A program made the position numbers and the translations under genes. From a virus, in the IMG/VR virus record IMGVR_UViG_3300025585_000061, positions 1-47,171 of that record: a DNA stretch of 47,171 bases; one strand, 5' to 3'. This document shows, one piece after another, positions 14,905 through 22,180 of the stretch. Position 1 is the first letter of the stretch, and each line of letters begins with the position of its first letter. Below the pieces are notes generated by a model that was not told the origin of the DNA, did not search any database, and saw only the letters and a program-made list of their open reading frames with translations.

Positions 14905-17069
14905 GCTTCGTTCACCTCCCGCCCTACCGGGTGACCGCGCATCCACTCGCCGCCAAGAGCGACGGGGTTGACTGGGGCGTTTCGTCCTACGGGATCCCGG
15001 CCTTGTGGAAGCAAAGCCAGGGCGAAGGGGTGACGGTAGCGGTGGTGGATTCCGGGGTGGCCCCGCACTACGCCTTGGATGGCGTGGTGGTGGACTACCG
15101 CAACTTCACCACCGACGCAGACATGTACGACACGCTCGGGCATGGGTGCATTGCACCAGATGACGAGGTGTACACATCGAACTGCGGAGTGCAGCCGATA
15201 AGCACGCTGTTTGAACGAGTCGATGGCGTCGTGCATCAGATGGAAGATGGCAGCACCATCAAAGATGTATCCCGCCTTGGAATCTACACGCTTGGTTACG
15301 ACACCGAAACGCAGGCGACAGTTCGCAGGAAGGTACTTGCTGTTCATCGACTGCCGTACGACGGCGAAATCGTGAGCGTCAAAACTCGCGAAGGCGTCCA
15401 GCGGTTTACGCCGTGGCACCCCGTGTATGCGCAGACATCGCAGCGCGGAAGCGACAGGAGCGTGCGTAAGATTCGCGCTGACGAGATAGCAGTTGGCCAG
15501 AGGCTTGTGACATCGCGAGAAAACACAGGCGTATATGACGGGATCCATGAGATACCGCTAAAGGCTGAGTGGACATGCAGGTACTGCGGACATGTCGCCT
15601 CTGGCGGGCTACGGCCACAATGCAAGAAGTGCAACAAAAGCAACTGGCATTCAGGGCCGGAGCATCGCAGCCTCCCGCTGGACGAGAACCTTGCGTTCTT
15701 CCTTGGGCTCGTCGCATCCGATGGCCATGTGATGGCCACGCAAAAGGCAATCAATTTCTTTAACAACAACCGTCAGCTGGCGGATGTGTTTTCGGATCTG
15801 TGCCAGCAATTGTTTGGCAAGCGACCGGCGGAGTTGAAGCCGCGCCACTCCGACTCCACCCTCATTAGCCAGCGGCTTCGCAGTGCGGACGCATGGCATG
15901 TCTGCGCCATGCGCATGGGGATGCCGTCCAGCAAATCAATCACCTTGGAGTTCCCAGAGCTTGTCGCGAAAAGCAAACCGAGCGTGATCCTGTCGTTCAT
16001 CGCCGGGTTCGTTGAGGGCGATGGCAGCGTGTGCAAGAAGACGGGCCGTGTTCGCATAGCCACTGGAAGCGAGCGCTTCGGAAAAAGGCTTGTGGCAGTG
16101 TGTCGGTTTCTTGGGATCAGCGCTTCGATGCATTCAGTGAAGCCGTCTCCGACTGGTTTTAAGACAGAGAGAAATTCGTGGATTGTGCGAATCGCCCATA
16201 ACGAGGAGCTTGCGGCGCTGATGCGAGTGAAGCGTGTCCAGCTGGGGCGCAACGTACGCAGCAGGCGGGCCGTTAGCGTTGTGTCGGTTACTCGCGAAAC
16301 GTACAGCGGAGAGATGTACGACCTGACCGTTGAAGGCTCGCACAACTATGCCGCGAATGGGGTGATCGTAAGCAACACGCACTGTGCCGGGGTGATCGGC
16401 GCGAAGACCGGGAACGCCAAGGGCATTGCACCCAAGTGCAAGATCCACTCGTTGAAAGTCTTGGGCCACTCCGGGATGGGATCGAACGATGCCGTGGCGG
16501 AGGCCGTCCGGTACGCCACAGAGATCAAATGCGACATCATCTCCATGTCGCTCGGCTCCTCCCGGCCGGATGACCATCTGCATTCTGCCATCAAAGAAGC
16601 CCATGAGCAGGGCATCGTCATCGTCTGCGCCGCTGGCAACGACGGCGGATCGGTGAACTTCCCGGCTGCATTCCGCGAAACGATTGGCGTCGGTGCGGTG
16701 GACAAGTCCGGTCAGGTGTGTGAGTTCTCCAGCCGTGGCAAGGAGATCGTAGTCGCTGCGCCGGGGGCCGACATCACCAGCACATGGCTGGCCAACGGCT
16801 ACGCCACGATCAGCGGCACCAGCATGGCGGCGCCGTTCGTTGCTGGCGTCCTGGCCCTGTACATCTCAGCCGCCAAGAAGGGCGGCGAGAAGGTCACGCA
16901 CAAGACCGTGGTGGATGTCCTGTCGAAGACTTGCAAGGACGCTGGGGCTGTGGGGCATGACGATGTCTACGGCTGGGGACTGTTGGACCCCCATCGCCTG
17001 CTGACCTACGACATCAAAGCCACCGCAAACGGCATCACCATCTGGATTCCCGGAGCAAAGATCCTGTGA
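14901..17069 (+). CDS. Subtilisin-family (S8) serine protease interrupted by an intein
   Basis: The 722-residue precursor holds a 312-residue S8 protease and a 410-residue intein. Catalytic Asp is D50 (VAVVDSGVAPHY). Catalytic His is H81, in G-H-G then, after the intein, T-H-C-A-G. The oxyanion Asn is N580 (CAAGNDGG) and the nucleophile is S641 (GTSMAAP). The intein splits HGTH between Gly and Thr, so the active site forms correctly only after splicing. No signal peptide is seen. The GTG start overlaps the upstream stop. It heads a run of small membrane or secreted proteins and a papain-like protease. It may act in lysis, in host-protein degradation or in virion maturation. Confidence 0.93.
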   Translation: MSFVHLPPYRVTAHPLAAKSDGVDWGVSSYGIPALWKQSQGEGVTVAVVDSGVAPHYALDGVVVDYRNFTTDADMYDTLGHGCIAPDDEVYTSNCGVQPISTLFERVDGVVHQMEDGSTIKDVSRLGIYTLGYDTETQATVRRKVLAVHRLPYDGEIVSVKTREGVQRFTPWHPVYAQTSQRGSDRSVRKIRADEIAVGQRLVTSRENTGVYDGIHEIPLKAEWTCRYCGHVASGGLRPQCKKCNKSNWHSGPEHRSLPLDENLAFFLGLVASDGHVMATQKAINFFNNNRQLADVFSDLCQQLFGKRPAELKPRHSDSTLISQRLRSADAWHVCAMRMGMPSSKSITLEFPELVAKSKPSVILSFIAGFVEGDGSVCKKTGRVRIATGSERFGKRLVAVCRFLGISASMHSVKPSPTGFKTERNSWIVRIAHNEELAALMRVKRVQLGRNVRSRRAVSVVSVTRETYSGEMYDLTVEGSHNYAANGVIVSNTHCAGVIGAKTGNAKGIAPKCKIHSLKVLGHSGMGSNDAVAEAVRYATEIKCDIISMSLGSSRPDDHLHSAIKEAHEQGIVIVCAAGNDGGSVNFPAAFRETIGVGAVDKSGQVCEFSSRGKEIVVAAPGADITSTWLANGYATISGTSMAAPFVAGVLALYISAAKKGGEKVTHKTVVDVLSKTCKDAGAVGHDDVYGWGLLDPHRLLTYDIKATANGITIWIPGAKIL
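15147..16376 (+). mobile_element. LAGLIDADG intein inside the S8 protease
   Basis: The intein spans precursor residues 83-492. It starts with Cys (CIAPDDEV, the N-terminal splice nucleophile) and has TPWH (residues 170-173) as the block B T-x-x-H. It ends in ...VIVSN followed by a +1 Thr. The usual penultimate His is Ser here. Two LAGLIDADG helices are visible near residues 266-275 (FFLGLVASDG) and 366-377 (FIAGFVEGDGSV), so it is a full homing-endonuclease intein. A CxxC...CxxC zinc ribbon (from residue 226) lies between the splicing block and the endonuclease. It inserts next to the most conserved codons of the host gene, as inteins usually do. Confidence 0.92.
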
Positions 17070-17275
17070 CTACCTACCAGATCGTCGCCCTCGTCGCCGT
17101 CGCAGCCGTCGCCGCATGGCAGTACGTGCCGTGGTCAAAGCTGCGTCTGCCGACCAGTCAGCCATCGGTCATGAACGACATCGCCTGCGTTGTCCGCATC
17201 CGTGACAACCGAAAGACCAAGGAAGTCACGGAGGCATGCAACGATCTGTTGCGCGTCCTGCTGGACACCCAATGA
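17066..17275 (+). CDS. Small membrane-anchored protein (69 aa)
   Basis: The GTG at 17066 overlaps the protease stop (GTGA). Residues 4-21 form one hydrophobic span (YQIVALVAVAAVAAWQYV), followed by a soluble tail with one basic cluster and two Cys. The topology suggests a membrane anchor with a periplasmic or cytoplasmic tail, like some spanin or holin accessory proteins. It is coupled by ATGA to the next gene, which also has a hydrophobic N-terminus. Confidence 0.7.
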   Translation: MTTYQIVALVAVAAVAAWQYVPWSKLRLPTSQPSVMNDIACVVRIRDNRKTKEVTEACNDLLRVLLDTQ

Positions 17276-17670
17276 AACACCTCCCCCTCGTCATAGCCTG
17301 CTTGTTCCTGGCGTTCACCCTTGTCCCACCGCAGCCACGGGCTACCGGCCCCGTCGCAGAAGCCCTATCGTCGGCCTCCTCCACCGACCGGGCGACCGTG
17401 TCAGCCATCTACCGCGCGCTGGCAGACGTTATGCGACGAGATGCTGGTCGGCGGATTACCACCACTGGAGTCTGGCGCTCCGTCTATCGTGACGCGCTGG
17501 CCCTGGCTGCGGGTGGGACAGACCTCGTCGGCAAGTATCCGGGATTGGATAAGGCCGTGGAGGAAGTGCTGGGTAAGTACTACTCGCTGGATGACTTGGC
17601 GATAGACGATGAGCTAGCCCAGAAGATCGCGACCGCATGCATGGAAGTGGCAAGGCAAAGTGGCGGATGA
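17272..17670 (+). CDS. Probable secreted protein (132 aa)
   Basis: The ATG at 17272 is chosen over the in-frame upstream codon at 17236 because it gives an ATGA overlap and a clear signal-peptide pattern: MKH, a hydrophobic core (LPLVIACLFLAFTLV), then Pro-Pro. The mature part is helical with no recognised domain. The lack of a lipobox Cys makes a lipoprotein unlikely. Its place between two proteases and small membrane proteins suggests an envelope-acting role. An inner-membrane tether is the alternative. Confidence 0.7.
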   Translation: MKHLPLVIACLFLAFTLVPPQPRATGPVAEALSSASSTDRATVSAIYRALADVMRRDAGRRITTTGVWRSVYRDALALAAGGTDLVGKYPGLDKAVEEVLGKYYSLDDLAIDDELAQKIATACMEVARQSGG

Positions 17671-18613
17671 TCTAGACACACCATACTCGCTGTTCCGAGC
17701 GTACGAAGATGGGCTGGGTGGCTACGTGCCAGATGCACGGGCGACCAATGAGTTCTTGGAAACCCAGAAGTACCAGCACTTCCGCGAGCCCAACATCTAC
17801 GGCTCGGGCCGTGGCAAGCGTGCGTTGCTCTGGCAGTACGCGAAGAAGCTGGATCCCACCTGCTTCACTGAAGCCCAAGAGACGGGCGATTGCGTCAGCC
17901 ATGGAAGCCGCAACGCCAGGGACATAACCAGGGCCGTGGAAATTCTGGTGAAGCGGGAGCCAGAGTCCTGGTTTCAGAAGGGCGCCACCGAACCAACGTA
18001 CGGTGCGCGTGGCCATGGCGGGCAGGGAATGTCACCCGCCAAAGCCTCCCGCTTTGAGCGTGACGTTGGCTTCCTCGCCCGCTCCGACTACGGCGTGGTC
18101 GATCTCTCCAAGTACAACTGGAAGATCGGCCACAGATGGGGCTCGTCTGGCGTGCCGAGCGATGTTCAGGATCTGTGCAAGAAGAACAAGGTCGGCGTGA
18201 TCAGTCTCGTCCGCTCGCAAGAAGAGCTGATGGACGCGATGTTCAATGGGTACGCCGCGCACTCCGGGCAGTTCGCGTCATGGAGCCCGAGCCCCAACGA
18301 CAAGCACGTTCACCCGCGCACATCCAAGGGGTGGGCGCATGACATGGCCATCGTAGGCTACGACGATACGCAGGAGTTCTGGCCGTTCCGCGTGTGGTTC
18401 ATTCAAAACAGCTGGGGCCCGTGGAACCAGAAGCCTAAGGGCTGGCCTGCCGAGTACCCGGAGTGGGTGCCCGGCATGATCGTGACCACGGCCGAAGACT
18501 TCGATGTCTGCGTGAAGTCGAACGACTGTTGGATCTACGGGTCCATCGACGGCTACCCGGCCCAGCGTCTCCCAGACTACGGCACCATAGGAATGCTGCA
18601 CCATGGTGAGTAG
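17660..18613 (+). CDS. Papain-like (C1-type) cysteine protease
   Basis: The product has the order of a papain-fold protease: Q73 and C78 in QETGDCVSHGS (oxyanion Gln and nucleophile), H227 in GWAHDMAIVGYDD, and N250 in IQNSWGPWN. The spacing and flanking residues fit family C1. A GTG at 17660 starts it and overlaps the upstream gene by 11 bases. No pro-peptide of typical length or signal peptide is obvious, though the first 60 residues could act as a short pro-region. Two unrelated proteases within 4 kb of a phage genome are unusual. They may digest a protein-rich host envelope layer or host proteins. Confidence 0.85.
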   Translation: MADDLDTPYSLFRAYEDGLGGYVPDARATNEFLETQKYQHFREPNIYGSGRGKRALLWQYAKKLDPTCFTEAQETGDCVSHGSRNARDITRAVEILVKREPESWFQKGATEPTYGARGHGGQGMSPAKASRFERDVGFLARSDYGVVDLSKYNWKIGHRWGSSGVPSDVQDLCKKNKVGVISLVRSQEELMDAMFNGYAAHSGQFASWSPSPNDKHVHPRTSKGWAHDMAIVGYDDTQEFWPFRVWFIQNSWGPWNQKPKGWPAEYPEWVPGMIVTTAEDFDVCVKSNDCWIYGSIDGYPAQRLPDYGTIGMLHHGE

Positions 18614-18866
18614 TTTCCTCTGGCTGTTCATCCCGCTGAACATGGTGCCGAGTGTGGCGGTGAATGCTGCCTACACCATCAACACCCAGGCATCGCCAGC
18701 ACCAGCAGTGAGCGACTGCTGCGGCCGATGCAAGAACGGCGTTATCACACATGGTGACGGACATACAACGCTCTGCCCGTGCCCGGCCGACTGCAAGTGC
18801 AAGGCCAAGGGCGTTCACCCGCCTATATGCGTGAGTGGGACATGCAAACCGAAGCAGAGCAAGTAG
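18603..18866 (+). CDS. Small Cys-rich secreted or membrane-anchored protein (87 aa)
   Basis: An N-terminal hydrophobic stretch (SSFLWLFIPLNMVPSVAV) resembles a signal peptide or anchor. The mature part has nine Cys, including CCGRC and CPCPADCKCK, suggesting disulfides outside the cytoplasm or a metal site. A basic tail ends in KQSK. The ATG overlaps the protease stop by 11 bases. It may be a protease partner or inhibitor, but no family is recognised. Confidence 0.68.
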   Translation: MVSSFLWLFIPLNMVPSVAVNAAYTINTQASPAPAVSDCCGRCKNGVITHGDGHTTLCPCPADCKCKAKGVHPPICVSGTCKPKQSK

Positions 18867-19159
18867 CCGACTGGTGTCTGGAATCCACAGGAACGAAGAG
18901 GTTCGGTAAGCATGCAAGATCGGTGGCCCTTGTGGCGATCATGCTTCTGCCAGATGGCGAACTGGATCTACCGAGCTATCGCAAGCAGGTGCGGGCGGAA
19001 TGCCGCAGGCGCAAGCAGACCTTCGGCTCCGTGTTCCTTGTCTTCATCTTGCCCCTCATCATCAACATCATCACAGCCTGGATAGCCAGATGGTTAGTGG
19101 ACCGAAGAAACGCTTCTCAATTACGGAGGATCAGGGGCCAAGCGTTCGACGCCCTGTGA
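18842..19159 (+). CDS. Membrane protein with C-terminal transmembrane span
   Basis: The start is uncertain: 18842 gives MQTEAEQ, 18827 adds five residues, and neither has a strong ribosome site. The soluble N-terminal part (about 60 residues) is helical and basic near its end. One strong membrane span follows (SVFLVFILPLIINIITAWIA), then a basic tail. This layout fits a bitopic envelope protein such as a holin or spanin component, but no family match was made. Confidence 0.6.
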   Translation: MQTEAEQVADWCLESTGTKRFGKHARSVALVAIMLLPDGELDLPSYRKQVRAECRRRKQTFGSVFLVFILPLIINIITAWIARWLVDRRNASQLRRIRGQAFDAL

Positions 19160-19326
19160 TCCGATTGGTTGCCACGTATGACGGCGAGACGCACATCTAC
19201 GAGTTTCCCCCCGATGAATCCATGGATGCGGCGCAGATGATTGCGCTGCACGTACATGAAGGTCAGCTGCATCCTGCCGCAGGCACGATGCTGTGCAACA
19301 TGATTATGGGGGAAGACGATGTCTGA
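19090..19326 (+). CDS. Small soluble hypothetical protein (78 aa)
   Basis: The ATG at 19090 is chosen because upstream in-frame sequence is His- and Pro-rich and lies in the previous gene. The product has a beta-rich core (PVIRLVATYDGETHIYEFPPDES) and a helical end with acidic residues. It overlaps both neighbours. No family recognised. Confidence 0.55.
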   Translation: MVSGPKKRFSITEDQGPSVRRPVIRLVATYDGETHIYEFPPDESMDAAQMIALHVHEGQLHPAAGTMLCNMIMGEDDV

Positions 19327-19546
19327 ACAGGCGGAGATTTGGATGGTCGGGCTCACGGTTGCGGCGGCCGTGGTGCCATGGGCGATGAGCATCCATGCAA
19401 AAGTTGCAGTGATCGCACGCTCGGTGGAGGAACTGCCCGAGCTTGTGAAGGAACTGCGGGAAACCCTGGAGGAGCATGAGGTGCGGTTGAATCGCCATGA
19501 TGAAGAGATCAAAACTCTCAAAATATCGACAAGGTTTAGTGGTTGA
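19319..19546 (+). CDS. Holin-like protein, membrane span plus coiled coil
   Basis: One hydrophobic segment at residues 8-24 (WMVGLTVAAAVVPWAMSI) is followed by a long amphipathic, acidic coiled coil (residues 33-68, with Leu/Val at heptad positions). This resembles small phage holin or XhlA-like proteins, which sit in the inner membrane and control lysis timing. The gene closes the protease and membrane-protein cluster, and overlaps the sigma-like gene by 50 bases. Confidence 0.6.
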   Translation: MSEQAEIWMVGLTVAAAVVPWAMSIHAKVAVIARSVEELPELVKELRETLEEHEVRLNRHDEEIKTLKISTRFSG

Positions 19547-20120
19547 ATACCACGGCCTAGTCACCATCCTGTCCCGCTACTTCCTGCAGAATCGACCAGC
19601 GTGGCAGCGGTCTGTCCTGATCGGTGACCTGGAGGGGGAGGGATACCTCGCCCTGTGCAAGGCTGCTCGCACGTACGACAAGAAGAAGTTGCCGTACCCG
19701 AAAGCCTACTTCGCACGGGCGATCCTCAACGCCATGCTGAAGAGCATCAAACGAGTGACCCGCACGCCGGGCGAGAACAAGATCAGCCTGCAGGAAGCGG
19801 CCGAACTGGCGCCGGACTTCGATCACTTGGACCACCTGCGGCTGGCGATTGAAAGCCTGCCGATAGAGGATCAGCAGATCGCCATGGACAGGTTCATGTG
19901 CGGGGCAACATTGCGAACTCTTTCAGCCGTCCACGATGTACCGTTGCGCGTTGCTTCCCTGAGCGCAGCTCGGCTGCAAAGACAGTTGGCGCAGTCTTTG
20001 GATATCCGGCTGACGCCGCGTGAGCCAGCAGCCAGACATCCGAAGGAGAGTAGTAGCCGCGAGCGTCCTTCCGCATCAGGACGGGCTTCTTCACGCCATC
20101 GCGGGCCAAAGCGAGGGTGA
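19497..20120 (+). CDS. Sigma-70-like factor (phage-encoded)
   Basis: The product looks like a small two-domain sigma factor: region 2 at about residues 40-88 (DLEGEGYLALCKAARTYD ... FARAILNAMLKSIKR) and region 4 at about residues 112-165 (LPIEDQQIAMDRFMCGATLRTLS...). It would direct RNA polymerase to particular promoters, possibly late genes. The last 45 residues are basic and low complexity, and their DNA is read on the opposite strand as the serine recombinase, so the domain probably ends near residue 165. The ATG at 19497 or 19500 is equally possible. Confidence 0.65.
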   Translation: MMKRSKLSKYRQGLVVEYHGLVTILSRYFLQNRPAWQRSVLIGDLEGEGYLALCKAARTYDKKKLPYPKAYFARAILNAMLKSIKRVTRTPGENKISLQEAAELAPDFDHLDHLRLAIESLPIEDQQIAMDRFMCGATLRTLSAVHDVPLRVASLSAARLQRQLAQSLDIRLTPREPAARHPKESSSRERPSASGRASSRHRGPKRG

Positions 20121-20685
20121 TCTTCTCCCACCCCCAGCCCTCCGCTCTCCACTGCATGATCTTGTCCGCGATCTTGCGCTCCTTCTCGCAGACCACCCAC
20201 TCCTTGTTGCCACGCATCCAGCCGAACGGCCGGGCACAAGCGTAGGGCAGGCCGTTGCGCTTCAGATACTGGACCGCATCGGATACCCGGCGACCGATCC
20301 GCTTGCGTTCGTACTGTGCCCAGCTGGCGAACTGGGTGAACATCATCTCCCCCTCGTCCGTGCTGGTATCGATTGGGAAGTCCAGGATGGCAAGCCGGAC
20401 ACCGTACTGCTTCCAGGTGGCCAGGGTATTGGCGGCATCCGCCGTCGAACGCCAGCCACGGTCCAGTTTGGTAACCACCACCAGATCACCAGTACGCAGC
20501 GTATCCCACATGATCCTGCCTTGCGGGCGGTCCTTCATGGGGATCTTGCCGGACACATCCTCGTCGCAGAAGACTTGGTCGATGGTCAGGCCATGCTTCA
20601 CGGCGTATGCCTGAAGCTCCTGCCGCTGGTTATCCAGGCTGATCGACTGATCGTCCGTCGATACCCGGCAGTACCCGTAGATCAT
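19894..20685 (-). CDS. Serine recombinase (resolvase/invertase family)
   Basis: The N-terminal catalytic domain has Ser9 in IYGYCRVSTDDQ, then DEDVSGK and LDRGWRST, and the YERKRIGRR helix that starts the C-terminal DNA-binding part. At 263 residues it is longer than Tn3-type resolvases and shorter than large serine integrases. The start at 20685 is chosen because GGAG precedes it and the upstream peptide's stop lies 2 bases before, giving coupling. It is the last gene of the leftward cluster and overlaps the sigma-like gene by 227 bases on the other strand. It could invert, excise or resolve DNA; no target is proven. Confidence 0.88.
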   Translation of the reverse strand: MIYGYCRVSTDDQSISLDNQRQELQAYAVKHGLTIDQVFCDEDVSGKIPMKDRPQGRIMWDTLRTGDLVVVTKLDRGWRSTADAANTLATWKQYGVRLAILDFPIDTSTDEGEMMFTQFASWAQYERKRIGRRVSDAVQYLKRNGLPYACARPFGWMRGNKEWVVCEKERKIADKIMQWRAEGWGWEKITLALARDGVKKPVLMRKDARGYYSPSDVWLLAHAASAGYPKTAPTVFAAELRSGKQRATVHRGRLKEFAMLPRT

Positions 20686-20687
20686 GG

Positions 20688-20771
20688 CTACTCCAATGAG
20701 GCGAAGAACATGATGCACGCCATGATGACGGCACCCACCAAGAAGTCAGCGGTCTGAGACATAGCAAACAT
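20688..20771 (-). CDS. Small membrane peptide (27 aa) upstream of recombinase
   Basis: A 27-codon frame on the - strand begins after a strong AGGAGGT ribosome site. The product is hydrophobic (FLVGAVIMACIMFFAS). Its stop lies 2 bases before the serine recombinase start, so it may work as a leader that couples recombinase translation, as a membrane peptide, or both. Coding is supported by the ribosome site and spacing only. Confidence 0.55.
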   Translation of the reverse strand: MFAMSQTADFLVGAVIMACIMFFASLE

Positions 20772-20780
20772 CGGCACCTC

Positions 20781-20885
20781 CTATTGTAACAGAATACGAA
20801 CCAACAGTTCCTTCAACTGCACGCACAGTATCAACAAGATACAAGTGGCCATGCAGTGAAGCGCGAGCAGCACATCCTTGTGCAT
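20781..20885 (-). CDS. Small membrane peptide (34 aa)
   Basis: This 34-codon frame starts after AAGGAGG, which itself overlaps the stop of the gene before it. The product is a hydrophobic helix (VLLALHCMATCILLILCV) with a charged C-terminal end. It is the first of two tandem membrane peptides. No family is recognised. Confidence 0.58.
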   Translation of the reverse strand: MHKDVLLALHCMATCILLILCVQLKELLVRILLQ

Positions 20886-20895
20886 ACGGGCCTCC

Positions 20896-21255
20896 TTAGA
20901 CTACGGACAATGTGGCTGGCTGACCCCATTCCTTGGTGGTCTTGGCAAGCACGCGCTTGCCGGTTGCGTCCACGTACAGAGTGATCTGACCATCGGCTGG
21001 CGGCGTGGGCTTGCCGGAATGGTTGACCTCCGGAAACGCATCGTCGCTTTCCAGCAGGGCATTCATCACGCTCGGGCCCACGGCACCAGCGAACTTCTGG
21101 TATGCGGCGAGGACGGAATCGGCGGGCGCCTTGCCTGCGATGCACGCATCCAGTTGAGTCTTGGAATGAACAAGCCCATCCACATGGATGGGCCAGTTGA
21201 AACCTTTCGCCACGGGCTCCAGGTCGAAGAACCACTGCACGATATCGTTACGCAT
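20896..21255 (-). CDS. Hypothetical protein of leftward cluster (119 aa)
   Basis: GGAGG upstream supports the start at 21255. The product is mixed alpha/beta with a conserved-looking helical segment (TQLDACIAGKAPADSVLAAYQKFAGAVG) and a beta-rich end (GQITLYVDATGKRVLAKTTKEWGQP). No family is recognised. It overlaps the upstream HTH gene by 8 bases. Confidence 0.68.
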   Translation of the reverse strand: MRNDIVQWFFDLEPVAKGFNWPIHVDGLVHSKTQLDACIAGKAPADSVLAAYQKFAGAVGPSVMNALLESDDAFPEVNHSGKPTPPADGQITLYVDATGKRVLAKTTKEWGQPATLSVV

Positions 21256-21484
21256 CTCGCCTCCGGTGTTTGTTGACCAACCGCTGAACCTCTTCCGTAT
21301 CTACTGCCTTCCCCACAAAGTCTGGCAGACCTTTGATTCCGAGCGACTTGTAGTGCATGAGCCGCTTGCTCACCGCCTGCCTGGAAACCCCAAGCGTCTT
21401 GGCCGCGTCCTGCAACGTGCGGGCACGCATTACTGCTTTGATGAACTCTTCGGCGCTCGTCTTGCTACGTGTTGGGCGTGGCAT
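21248..21484 (-). CDS. Small HTH DNA-binding protein
   Basis: The 78-residue product carries a clear helix-turn-helix (TLQDAAKTLGVSRQAVSKRL, near residues 21-40), like Fis-, Spo0J- or resolvase-type HTHs. A basic tail follows. The start at 21484 is chosen because GGAGAT precedes it, and upstream in-frame sequence is Arg- and Cys-rich and not protein-like. It lies in the leftward operon that ends in a serine recombinase, so it could regulate that operon. Its partner site is unknown. Confidence 0.7.
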   Translation of the reverse strand: MPRPTRSKTSAEEFIKAVMRARTLQDAAKTLGVSRQAVSKRLMHYKSLGIKGLPDFVGKAVDTEEVQRLVNKHRRRDA

Positions 21485-21854
21485 CAGTGATCTCCTTCTC
21501 AAATCGTTCTGCCGTTCGCAACAGAGAGCCAGCTTTTTTGCGCAGCCTCTTTGCTGCCTCGGCGTATGCCAGCGGGCGGGATTCAAATAAGTCGCGGGCA
21601 CTGCATGAGTATGGGGTCTTCCATACATCGCCCGGGGAAATGACTTGGACAGACCAAGCAAGAGACGGCGACTGCCTCGGTGCAGATGAGACTGTTACGG
21701 GATACGGTTCGCGAGCGCCATCCGGAAGTACCTTCCACGCAGTGGCTCCTTGTGTGAGCCATGCGTAGCAAGTCGGCAACGCAGTAGCGGCACTGCGTTT
21801 GCGAGATCCGCGTGGAAGCAGGTCGGCAAGGTTGCTGCTCTTCTTCTTAGCCAT
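21465..21854 (-). CDS. Hypothetical protein of leftward cluster (129 aa)
   Basis: The product begins MAKKKS and is basic at its N-terminus, with a Pro- and Ser-rich middle and a helical Ala-, Arg-rich end. A pair of Trp residues lies in the central part (YAWL, TAWKVL, LAWSVQV). It overlaps the HTH gene downstream by 20 bases. The start uses the recurring GTGATGGC junction (see the finding on junctions). No family recognised. Confidence 0.6.
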   Translation of the reverse strand: MAKKKSSNLADLLPRGSRKRSAATALPTCYAWLTQGATAWKVLPDGAREPYPVTVSSAPRQSPSLAWSVQVISPGDVWKTPYSCSARDLFESRPLAYAEAAKRLRKKAGSLLRTAERFEKEITDATPNT

Positions 21855-22180
21855 CACCCACCTCCCTTGTTGTGATCTTTGTCCCAGTCCTGCATCTCCC
21901 TGGCGAACCCGGCTGCAATGTCCTCGGGGTTAGCCAATGCATCCCGGAGGCGGTTCGCCACCATCGCCAAGCCCATTCCAAACACAAACCCGGCCGACAG
22001 CATGCGCCCCGTCTCATGCTTGGTGCCCTGCGGGTCAGGAATAGAACCCTCCAGCGTGTACGCCCGCTCGTCGGCACAACCCCAATCGTCCTCGCCAAAG
22101 TTCAGCGACACGGCGATGGTGACTGCACCAGCAGCGGGTCTAGTCAACTCCACAAACTCTTCGTCTTTCTTCTTCGCCAT
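21854..22180 (-). CDS. Small acidic protein (108 aa), possible ssDNA- or host-targeting protein
   Basis: Starts MAKKKDEEFVEL after GGAGAT. The N-terminal half is beta-rich (AVTIAVSLNFGEDDW), and the second half is helical with a Met-Gly-rich segment (MLSAGFVFGMGLAMVAN). Its acidic N-terminus and Gly-rich middle give no family match. The start and stop both overlap neighbours in the TGATG style. Confidence 0.58.
   Translation of the reverse strand: MAKKKDEEFVELTRPAAGAVTIAVSLNFGEDDWGCADERAYTLEGSIPDPQGTKHETGRMLSAGFVFGMGLAMVANRLRDALANPEDIAAGFAREMQDWDKDHNKGGG

Noticed and set aside
20020-20757. Rightward 245-codon frame opposite the serine recombinase
   Set aside because: It is the antisense of a clear recombinase and shows no domain or ribosome site.
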